Below are positions 57,625 through 64,000 of a stretch of 64,000 nt of DNA, one piece after another. Made by a program: the position numbers and the translations under genes. This stretch comes from Rhodoferax sp. PAMC 29310 (lineage in GTDB: Bacteria; Pseudomonadota; Gammaproteobacteria; Burkholderiales; Burkholderiaceae_C), in the NCBI RefSeq assembly GCF_017948265.1, contig NZ_CP072852.1:2046001-2110000 (forward strand). Direction: 5' to 3'. Below the pieces are notes generated by a model. The model was not told where the DNA came from and ran no database searches. It worked only from the letters and a program-made list of their open reading frames with translations. Each line of letters begins with the position of its first letter. Position 1 is the first letter of the stretch.

Positions 57625-57877
57625 GCGCCCGGCGTACCAGGCTTCTAGCTTGGGACTCACGTCGCTTTCGATGCGGTTGAGTTTGATCTTCATGGTCGGG
57701 TGAGGGAGCCGTTCTCAATCGACCACGGCTCTTTGGCAATGACGATCATCTGAAGCTGTTCAAAATCCGCCTGATCGACGTTGATTTCTTTGAGCAACTG
57801 GGTGCGCTGTGCTCCGGCGTCCAGCCTATAGGCGTCGCGTTGTTTGGGGCGCAGGTGTTCGGCCAGCACGACCATGG
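57625..57877 (-). pseudogene. Remnant of acyl-CoA synthetase 3' end (copy 3)
   Basis: The longest of three remnants. On the minus strand it reads VVLAEHLRPKQRDAYRLDAG, then INVDQADFEQLQMIVIAKEPWSIENGSLT, then, after a one-base frameshift, PTMKIKLNRIESDVSPKLEAW. This is the extreme C terminus of an AMP-forming long-chain acyl-CoA ligase. No intact homologue is in the window. Confidence 0.8.
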
Positions 57878-57904
57878 CGTAGGCAGAGGGCTACACGGCC
57901 CCAC

Positions 57905-58300
57905 GGCACTACCGAGCCGGCCGAGGCCGCGCGCCAGGAATGCTTTTTTTCACGGTGCCGAACAGTTCAATTGCTATCAATACAGAAGCTACTCCCACCT
58001 ATGGTGCGGGCGCCAGAGGCTCAAAAGTTTTAAAAAATTCGCCTCAGGTCTTGGCCCGCAGCACTAACCCCAACACTGGCACGATCATCGCCCTAGACCC
58101 CGACATTCCCCCAGTCACCAACGGGTGCGCTTCATGGCCGATGGCAAAAATCTGCGCTGGGTCACGGACGGCAAAGTCTTCGCCAAAGGCCCTGTCGCCC
58201 CTTGCAGCCCTGGCCCGGCCGGCACGTGGTGCCGATCACCAACGAACGCGGCGAGATTCAGGACGAAGTGCGGCTGGAAGTGCGCGGCGCGGGATTTAAA
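57905..58300 (+). pseudogene. Decayed partial copy of the pbpC 3' end
   Basis: Starts with TEPAEAARQEC, corresponding to TAEPAEAARQEW in pbpC at 32286-32320, and continues through repeat copy G to IALDPDIPP (57945-58115), MRFMADGKNLRWVTDGKVFAKGPVAP and the BiPBP-C end. Several frameshifts separate these blocks, so it cannot code a domain. The match with pbpC starts at about 57905; upstream is the acyl-CoA synthetase remnant. Confidence 0.85.
57969..58040 (+). repeat. Dispersed palindromic repeat, copy G
   Basis: AATTGCTATCAATACAGAAG, CTACTCCCACC, then GGGCGCCAGAGGC and TTTTAAAAAATTC. Nearly the same as copy E, which it was copied with. Confidence 0.75.
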
Positions 58301-58329
58301 GCCAGAGACGTGGGCGAGCGGCAAGGCTC

Positions 58330-58612
58330 AGCCCAAGTTGAGCCGCACCAATGCCACAGCGTACAAGATGAAGCAGGCTGGCAAGCCAACGACCTGTACG
58401 CCTGACACGGACTTGATGGGCTTGTAGAAGGCGCGAACGGGACCAAAGCGGCCCCACCCCGCCGCTGTTCCACAAGCCGCCCAGCATCAAGCCCGAAGCA
58501 ACGGTGCCCGCCCGCTAAGGCGACGCTCGCCAACGACCCAGCGCCTCAAACGGCCATGGCCACGCCAGTAACACCCCCAACCCCATCAATAGGGCGACAA
58601 CAAGGCCCATGA
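58330..58612 (-). pseudogene. Decayed copy of the small membrane-protein gene
   Basis: Reads MGLVVALLMGLGVLLAWPWP from an ATG at 58612, then TAG after about 32 residues, then in the same frame GTVASGLMLGGLWNS. Compared with 32732-33126 it lacks about 112 bp (corresponding to 32869-32980, two membrane helices). Homology with that locus stops at about 58620. Confidence 0.75.
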
Positions 58613-58619
58613 AATTCCT

Positions 58620-59072
58620 TTTATGCTTGTCCGTGACTTACCGCGCTTGCGCTGAGAAACGAGAGCGAATCTGCCCCGAGTGGGCGGACGTTTCCATTGG
58701 TCGCGGCAACGATGAAAAACTTGCTGGCAAATGTGTGACGTCACCAGTCTGTGACGCTGCGCCTGGGCGACCTTCGGCGCACCATGGCAATGGTTCAAGA
58801 GTTCCACTCAATGCTCAACTGAAGGTCTGAAGGTCTGAAGGTCTGAAGGTCTGAAGGTCTGAAGGAAGAAATGGTTGGCGAAAGATGGCGGCGTGCTGCG
58901 TCAGGCGAATCCATTTCTGAATCATTTTTGATATATCTCCTGGTAGCCCCCGCCTAAGCCGTTTTATTTTTTGCTGACTCATTGACATCAGGATCACATA
59001 AGGAGTACTTTCGAAGTCGGCCTCGGCAGCCCAGCAAAGCAAAGCAGCTTCACTGAGACCTACATATCACGA
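58620..59072. other. Intergenic region before the PEP-utilising genes
   Basis: About 450 bp, containing the octamer tandem repeat at 58819-58865 and no supportable gene. The promoter of the rightward cluster probably lies after 58930, where the sequence is relatively AT-rich. Confidence 0.35.
58819..58865. repeat. Octanucleotide tandem repeat (CTGAAGGT), about 5.9 units
   Basis: Five exact CTGAAGGT units and a sixth partial one (CTGAAGG) without spacers. Such tracts can vary in copy number by slippage. It lies about 210 bp before the start codon of the PEP-utilising gene, outside any recognised coding region. Confidence 0.85.
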
Positions 59073-59522
59073 ATGGGGGACGTCCAGATGACTCAATCCA
59101 TCGCCTTTAAACCGCCCGGTCCAGTCTCCTGGGAGCTCGACACGACACATTGGAGCCGACCGGTCACACGATTTACCCAGGAAGCGGTAATCAACGGTTT
59201 CGCCAAGGGATTCGCAACCAGTGCAGAGCGCTATGGATTGATGCTGAATCATTTGGAACCCGCTTTTGTCAACGGCTTCAACTACCTGAAAGCAGTTGGT
59301 TTCGGGGCACCAGCAGACGCAAAAGGCCCGCCGCCCAAAATCATTCTGCAGCTGTTGACTCGCGTGGTGCCAAAGTTTCGGCGTCGTATCGAGACGTCGC
59401 ATCAGGCCATGACTGGGAAGTTCTGGCGTGAAGACCTCGCCCGCTGGGACCGCGACGTCAAACCAGCCGCCATCGCCAAACACCTGAAGCTTCAATCCGT
59501 TGACTTCAGTAAGCGTCGATGA
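59073..59522 (+). CDS. PEP-utilising enzyme, N-terminal part (separated from the rest by a frame change)
   Basis: A 149-residue product whose WELDTTHWSRPVTRFTQEAVINGFAKGF and PKIILQLLTRVVPKFRRRIE resemble the start of the central helical domain of PEP-synthase/rifampin-phosphotransferase-type proteins. It ends at 59522, where the next frame begins; related proteins, as far as I know, carry this segment and the next in one chain. Either there is a frameshift close to 59505-59515, or two polypeptides are made, the second from the TTG at 59500. Confidence 0.65.
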   Translation: MGDVQMTQSIAFKPPGPVSWELDTTHWSRPVTRFTQEAVINGFAKGFATSAERYGLMLNHLEPAFVNGFNYLKAVGFGAPADAKGPPPKIILQLLTRVVPKFRRRIETSHQAMTGKFWREDLARWDRDVKPAAIAKHLKLQSVDFSKRR

Positions 59523-60777
59523 CGCCGCTTTGGTCTCTCACATTCGTGACACACATGCCCATTTGGGCGACATGGTTCGCCAGCATCACGAATTCACCGT
59601 CACCGCCACGCTTCCCATTGGGGATTTTTTGGCTCACCTGATCCAATGGACCGGAAAACCCGCCGGAGAGCTTTTGCAGGTTTTGCGTGGCTCTTCAGAC
59701 GTCTCTCTGGGTGTCGCCAAAGCAGAACTTGCTGCGCTGGCGTCCGCTTTGAACGCCAATGCTGAAGCGCATGCCATTTTGAACGGGCCCGAATCGGCCA
59801 GTGCCATCATCAAGACCCTGCAGGCGCACCCGACCATCGCCTCGCCTCTAAAAGCCTACCTCGACCTGGTGGAGGTGCGTTGCTTTGGCTACGACCTGTG
59901 TGCAAAAAGTCTGGGGGAAATGCCCGAGCTCATCGTCCGCACCATTCAATCCGCAGTGAAGGGCGAAGGGGCGACTTCAAACGATGCCAGGTTGACGCAG
60001 GACAGAATTTCAACACTGCGCAATGCGGTCCCCGCGGAGCATCAAGCCAGTTTCGATGCGCTTTTGGAGGAGGCTGTTTTCATCAACCGGCTGCGGGACG
60101 AACGCGGGCACTACTCTGACGGATGGGCGGTCGGCATTGCCAGGCGCGCGCTGGGCGAAGCCGGACGCAGACTGGTGGCACGCGGAACTTTTGCCTCCGC
60201 CGACTCCGCCTATGACGCGTCGCTTGACGAGATTATTGCGCTGCTCGCGGGAAAGCCCGGCCCCAGTGACACCGAACTGATCGCGCGGGCCGCCTGGCGA
60301 AAAGAAAAAACTTCGTCCGATCCCGACATTCCCGTTTGGCTGGGCGCGCCACCGTCGCCACCGCCGCCATCGGCATGGCTGCCGGAGAAAGGGCGGCGAG
60401 CTGATCAGGCCATTGGGACGTTTTTGGGCACGATGTTCATTGCGCATGAATCGCACAGCACCACCCAGTCCGTCAAAGGACTGTCCGTGAGCCCGGGGGT
60501 CTATGAAGGTATCGCCCGGGTGGTCAACCATGAATCCGAATTTGGGCGCATTCAGCAAGGCGATGTCTTGGTGACGCGCTCCACATCGCCGTACTTCAAC
60601 GTGGTGCTGCCCCTGCTCGGAGCGATCGTGACGGACCGCGGCGGCCAGCTTTTCCACGCGGCCATCGTGGCGCGGGAATACGGCATACCGGCCGTCGTCG
60701 GCACCACCGATGCTTGCAAGGACGGCGCACGAGTGCGCGTGGACGGCGCGACGGGTGAGGTGACGGTGCTGGCATGA
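59500..60777 (+). CDS. PEP-utilising enzyme, helical and swivelling phosphohistidine domains
   Basis: A 425-residue product whose first 300 residues are helical (AALVSHIRDTHAHLGDMV... RLRDERGHYSDGWAVGIARRAL), similar to the substrate-binding domain of rifampin phosphotransferases, followed by the swivelling domain (VSPGVYEGIARVV; VTDRGGQLFHAAIVAREYGIPAVVG) with the phospho-accepting His near residue 386. It lacks the C-terminal PEP-binding TIM barrel of PpsA. The stop overlaps the ATP-grasp gene by 4 bp, so the two are coupled. Confidence 0.82.
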   Translation: MTSVSVDDAALVSHIRDTHAHLGDMVRQHHEFTVTATLPIGDFLAHLIQWTGKPAGELLQVLRGSSDVSLGVAKAELAALASALNANAEAHAILNGPESASAIIKTLQAHPTIASPLKAYLDLVEVRCFGYDLCAKSLGEMPELIVRTIQSAVKGEGATSNDARLTQDRISTLRNAVPAEHQASFDALLEEAVFINRLRDERGHYSDGWAVGIARRALGEAGRRLVARGTFASADSAYDASLDEIIALLAGKPGPSDTELIARAAWRKEKTSSDPDIPVWLGAPPSPPPPSAWLPEKGRRADQAIGTFLGTMFIAHESHSTTQSVKGLSVSPGVYEGIARVVNHESEFGRIQQGDVLVTRSTSPYFNVVLPLLGAIVTDRGGQLFHAAIVAREYGIPAVVGTTDACKDGARVRVDGATGEVTVLA

Positions 60778-61559
60778 CCACCCCTCTCGCCCAAACCAAA
60801 GATGCGAGCGTCTTTGGTGGCAAGGCGGTGCAATTGGGGGCTTCGCTTCGCGCCGGACAGCCGGTTCCGCCGGGGTTTGCGCTCAGTGTGGACGAGGTGG
60901 ACGCCATTGCCCTGGGCGATGTTTCGGCATTTGACGCCGCACTTAGCGGCTTGATGGCGCTGCAGGCCGTGGCGGTGCGCTCGTCTGCGGTAGGAGAAGA
61001 CGGCGCGCACGCCAGTTTTGCGGGCCAGCACGACACGGTGCTTGATGTGCGCAACGACGAAAGTTTGAAGCAGGCCGTTTGCCAGGTCCGGGCCTCAGGA
61101 CAAACCGCCAGCGCAGCAAGCTACCGCAACAGACTGGGCCTCCTGGATGCGCCGCGAATGGCCATCGTGGTTCAGCAACTGGTGGCATCAGACATGGCCG
61201 GCGTGATGTTTACCTGCAACCCGATGGACGGCCACGATGAGCGGGTGATTGAAGCCGCCTGGGGCTTGGGCGAAATAGTGGTGGCAGGGTTGGTGACGCC
61301 CGACCGATACCGCGTGGCACGCAGCGGAAAGATTTTGGAGCGCAGCGCCGGTGAAAAAGACATTGCCATTCGGTCCCAGCCGGCCGGTGGCACTGCCGAA
61401 TGCGCGGTAGCGCCGGAGTTGGTATCGGCCCTGTGCCTGAATGACGACCACCTCATGGCACTGAACGCGCTGGCGCGCCAATGTGAACAACATCACGGCC
61501 CCGGACCGCACGATATCGAGTTTGCTTTTGCGGGGGGCCAGCTGTTTTTGCTGCAGTGA
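60774..61559 (+). CDS. ATP-grasp (PPDK N-terminal) domain protein
   Basis: A 261-residue stand-alone ATP-binding domain of the PEP-synthase family. FGGKAVQLG and VPPGFAL at the start, VAVRSSAVGEDGAHASFAGQHDTVLDV, MAGVMFTCNPMDG, AAWGLGEIVVAGLVTPDRY and DIEFAFAGGQLFLLQ are the canonical ATP-grasp blocks; the end stops right after LLQ, where family members continue with SRP. Together with the upstream products it makes the set of domains found in rifampin phosphotransferase, but on separate chains in a rearranged order. Confidence 0.86.
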   Translation: MTTPLAQTKDASVFGGKAVQLGASLRAGQPVPPGFALSVDEVDAIALGDVSAFDAALSGLMALQAVAVRSSAVGEDGAHASFAGQHDTVLDVRNDESLKQAVCQVRASGQTASAASYRNRLGLLDAPRMAIVVQQLVASDMAGVMFTCNPMDGHDERVIEAAWGLGEIVVAGLVTPDRYRVARSGKILERSAGEKDIAIRSQPAGGTAECAVAPELVSALCLNDDHLMALNALARQCEQHHGPGPHDIEFAFAGGQLFLLQ

Positions 61560-61586
61560 TCGCTTGATCACCCGGTCTGGCGCTCA

Positions 61587-63017
61587 ATGAATGCACCCGT
61601 GATCGCCGCCGTGAGTACGCCCTTGAGCCGGCGCGACATGCTGGTGTTGGCGTGCAGCGTGGGCTTGGTGCCGCTAAACTCCACCATGATTGCGGTGGCG
61701 ATTCCCGCCATTGGGCGCGACTTGGCAGCGGAACCCAGCGCTCTTATTCAGTGGCTGGTGAGCAGTTACCTTCTGATCAACATCATTGCGCTGAGCCCGG
61801 CGGGGAAGATGGGCGACCGGTGGGGTCACGCACGCGTTCTGGCCTTGGGGCAAGGCCTGTTCGCGATTGGCAGCGTATTGGGATTTCTGGCCAGCGCCCT
61901 GCCGTTGCTGGTGGCAGCGAGGGTGCTCATGGCCGTGGGCGGCGCCATGATCGTGCCGGCCGCCATGGCGCTGGCTCGTGTGCGCCTGCCGGAAGACCAG
62001 CGCGTCCGGGCGTTTGGCATGTTTGGAGCGGTGATGGGTTTGTCGGCTGCCATCGGGCCACTGGCAGGGGGAGAAATTGCGGCGCGTTTTGGTTGGCCGG
62101 CGCTGTTCCTGGTCAACATCGTTCCCCTGACGATTGCGGCGGCCCTTAGCTTAGGTCGTGGCTCCACGCTGGCGCAAGCGCCGGCTCTGCGCGCAAGCAG
62201 TCGGTTTGATTTGATGGGCAGTGCACTGTTGGGGGCCGGGCTGGGGCTGACCGTGACGGGTGCGCGAAGTGCTGTATGGTGGCTGCCCACGGTTGCCGCG
62301 GGCGTGGGCTTGCTGCTTGGGTTTGCCTGGTGGGAGCGCCGTGCTGCAGATCCAGTGGTTAATTTGGCGCTCTTCAAACGCCGCGCTTTCGCGGCGGGCA
62401 GCCTGATCATCGGGTTGCAAAACTTTGCCATGTACGCATTGCTTTTTGAACTTCCCGTGGTCTTTTCCACCGTGTTTGGAGCAAGCTCGGCGCAGTCTGG
62501 ACGCGCCCTGATTGCATTGACGATGGCCATGGTGATCGGCTCGGTTGTGGGAGGCAGTGCGGCCGGGAAATTTGGCACGCGCAGGGCCGCTCTCGCGGGC
62601 ACGATGGTGGCGTTTTCCGGGGGGCTACTGATGGCGCTGGGCACCTTGAATAGCGTCAACGACGCCGTGCCCGCGTTGATGGCATTGGGCCTGGGTCTCG
62701 GCCTCACGACGCCTGCGGCCAACGCTGCGCTGATGGCGGTTGCCCAACCCAACGAAAGTGGCATGGCCTCTGGGGTGTCCAGCACCGTGCGCTATCTGGG
62801 CGGCATTGCTGGTGTGGCCACCGTGAGCGCGATGGTCGCCAATGAAAGCCTGCTTGCCGCCCATCAGCACAGTGCGATCCTGTTCGCCATGGCCCTGGCC
62901 ATGGCTCTGGCCCTTGCCTGGTTGATACTGGGACACACGCCGGCCGCGGTGGGAGGTGCCGGATCCGGTCCTGCCGCCACGCCAGGCGGCTCAACGACGG
63001 ATGCCACTCGGATCTGA
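61587..63017 (+). CDS. DHA2-family MFS exporter
   Basis: A 476-residue membrane transporter of the EmrB/QacA type with about 14 helices. Motif A variant GKMGDRWGHARVLALG between helices 2 and 3, LPEDQRVRAFGMFGAVMGLSAAIGPLAGG (motif C, antiporter signature) near residue 140, and NEWFAMYALLFELPVVF-like central region are seen. It probably expels drugs or metabolites with proton exchange. It begins 27 bp after the ATP-grasp gene, so it belongs to the same unit. A strong terminator follows. Confidence 0.92.
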   Translation: MNAPVIAAVSTPLSRRDMLVLACSVGLVPLNSTMIAVAIPAIGRDLAAEPSALIQWLVSSYLLINIIALSPAGKMGDRWGHARVLALGQGLFAIGSVLGFLASALPLLVAARVLMAVGGAMIVPAAMALARVRLPEDQRVRAFGMFGAVMGLSAAIGPLAGGEIAARFGWPALFLVNIVPLTIAAALSLGRGSTLAQAPALRASSRFDLMGSALLGAGLGLTVTGARSAVWWLPTVAAGVGLLLGFAWWERRAADPVVNLALFKRRAFAAGSLIIGLQNFAMYALLFELPVVFSTVFGASSAQSGRALIALTMAMVIGSVVGGSAAGKFGTRRAALAGTMVAFSGGLLMALGTLNSVNDAVPALMALGLGLGLTTPAANAALMAVAQPNESGMASGVSSTVRYLGGIAGVATVSAMVANESLLAAHQHSAILFAMALAMALALAWLILGHTPAAVGGAGSGPAATPGGSTTDATRI

Positions 63018-63095
63018 AAGGCTAGCGACTTGGGAGAGCACCCCGTTTCAGGTGCCGAGGAACACTAGAGCGAGGGTCAGCCGGATTTTGCATTT

Positions 63096-63147
63096 CGGCA
63101 AGCCATCCCTCGTGCTGAGAGATGGCTTGCCGGGAAGCCTTTTTTTG
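63096..63147 (+). terminator. Rho-independent terminator after the MFS gene
   Basis: A perfect 12-bp stem (CGGCAAGCCATC at 63096-63107 pairing with 63121-63132) with a 13-nt loop, then a second GC-rich bit and a run of seven or more T. Converging alcohol dehydrogenase gene lies beyond; the T-run serves the rightward unit. Confidence 0.85.
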
Positions 63148-63173
63148 ACCCGCCCTATGGTCCGACCACGTGC

Positions 63174-64000
63174 CTATTTGCAAAGATCGTAAATCTTGAC
63201 GATGTCTTCTTTAGAAATGGGGCGTGCGCCCGCTGTGGTGTTGGTGCCAGCAATCGGGAACATACGAATCACGTCGTCAGCCATGGCTTCAAATTTGTCT
63301 GCCGGGATACCGACATCGGACAGGGTGAGGTAACTGTCTGTGCGTTTGAACCATTTGACGACCTTGCCAGACAACATTTTTTCGGCAATGGCGTCGTTCG
63401 CTTCGGTGACCCCAAAGCAGCGACGGGCCAGTTTTTCCCAGCGATGAGGAAGGGCATTTCAATGGAGTGCATGGGGATGGAACCCACCCGCCCCAAAGCC
63501 TGCAGACCGGACCAGCCAAAAGAGGCGCACAGCGCCAACTGGCCACGGGCTTCAGTGTCTTCCAGGTTCAGAAGAATCTTGTCGAAGTTTTCCATCAGGC
63601 AAAGAATCATGCCTTCGGTCATGCGATCTGCAAACTCGGATTCAGCTGAATTCGACAGGTAGTGTTCGATCAAGTGCGAGAAGATGTCGATGCAGCTTTC
63701 CTTTGTGAGTTTCAAGGGCAAGGATGTCAGAATCTCCGGGTCAATGATCGCCACTTTGGGAATGCGATAGGGCGAGCGCGAGAAGCTTTTTTCGTTCGTT
63801 TCCGCGTTTTGAATCACACCGCCGGCATTGGTTTCTGAACCTGCGGCTGAAACGGTCGGAATCGAGATGATGGGAAACGACCCGGTGTAATCGCGCGGGA
63901 CGCGGCTCCCCAGCACCACGTAGTCCCACGACTTGCCACCGCTGAAGGCCGTTGCAGCAATATACTTGGCGCCGTCGATGACGCTGCCGCCGCAGAGGGC
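63174..64000 (-). pseudogene. Iron-containing alcohol dehydrogenase, internally deleted, 5' end outside window
   Basis: From the window edge leftwards the frame reads LCGGSVIDGAKYIAATAF, IPTVSAAGSETNAGGVI, IIDPEILTSLP and AESEFADRMTEG (Fe-ADH family, NAD(P)-binding and metal-binding domains). At the block IPMHSIE the frame is lost; the following text resumes in another frame as PHRWEKLARRCFGVTEANDAIAEKM and ends KIYDLCK. The segment after MHSIE that carries the second pair of iron-binding histidines (in relatives followed by the HG motif) is missing, about 30 residues. The protein would be inactive. The 5' part extends beyond 64000. Confidence 0.85.

Noticed and set aside
58819..58865. Octamer array as CRISPR
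   Set aside because: Units of 8 bp are directly adjacent, with no spacers.
59073..61559. Naming the split enzyme as phosphoenolpyruvate synthase (ppsA)
   Set aside because: The C-terminal PEP-binding barrel is absent and the domain order differs.
61826..62785. 319-codon open frame antisense to the MFS gene
   Set aside because: Ala/Pro/Arg-rich shadow of the exporter with no family similarity.

Overview
The window reads as a chromosomal segment of a GC-rich betaproteobacterium, most likely a Comamonadaceae member of the Burkholderiales (Rhodoferax/Polaromonas-like). That placement is inferred from gene content (DUF3034 / truncated haemoglobin / cupredoxin operon, yfhM-pbpC pair, sufABCDS-sufU-nfu operon, YghU) and from a dispersed palindromic repeat of about 65 bp that I associate with this family. 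No tRNA, rRNA, CRISPR array, intact insertion sequence or prophage was seen.

Layout. 0-5 kb: 3' end of a Deg-type periplasmic protease, thiC with a TPP riboswitch, an NRAMP-type metal transporter and a DUF1345 protein. 5-8.5 kb: an extracytoplasmic operon (Tat ferritin-like protein, cytochrome c, DUF3455 lipoprotein) divergent from an ECF sigma factor and its RskA-type anti-sigma. 8.6-12.3 kb: a TetR regulator with thiol/redox enzymes (FrnE-like DsbA, YghU glutathione transferase, thioredoxin-like protein) and OsmC. 12.4-15.7 kb: an alpha/beta-hydrolase-LuxR fusion, then cupredoxin, periplasmic truncated haemoglobin and DUF3034. 16-24 kb: an Epd/Gap dehydrogenase, a frameshifted ridA overlapped antisense by a PAP2 phosphatase, cytochrome b561, and a Cache-CheW plus GGDEF-EAL signalling pair. 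24.4-33.1 kb: an alpha-2-macroglobulin gene with a frameshift and an in-frame stop, then pbpC (carrying two in-frame repeat copies) and a broken membrane-protein gene. 33.6-44.1 kb: a ten-gene leftward cluster encoding an OpuC-type quaternary-amine importer, a nitrilase-family amidohydrolase, acyl-CoA dehydrogenase, CoA ligase, enoyl-CoA hydratase, MmgE/PrpD protein and a GlxA-type regulator. 44.1-59 kb: a mosaic in which three remnants of one acyl-CoA synthetase 3' end separate two blocks, one with a DUF2892 protein and DedA, the other with a DUF900 hydrolase, the complete SUF operon ending in an NsrR-like regulator, and serA. This part ends with a decayed second copy of the pbpC tail and membrane-protein locus. 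59-63 kb: a split PEP-synthase/rifampin-phosphotransferase-like enzyme with a DHA2 MFS exporter. 63.2-64 kb: a deleted iron alcohol dehydrogenase.

The most notable systems are (1) the uptake-and-CoA-catabolism cluster at 33.6-44.1 kb, whose gene set matches no pathway I can name; (2) the split phosphotransfer enzyme plus exporter at 59.1-63.0 kb, whose domains match rifampin phosphotransferase but in rearranged order on separate polypeptides; and (3) the SUF operon with an NsrR-type operator over its promoter and an NsrR-like regulator as its last regulatory gene.

Several genes contain frameshifts or stops (ridA, alpha-2-macroglobulin twice, the 33 kb membrane gene, the PEP-utilising gene, the alcohol dehydrogenase). 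Either this is real gene decay around repeats and duplications, or part of it is indel error in the sequence. All functional statements rest on motif recognition by eye; no database search was run.
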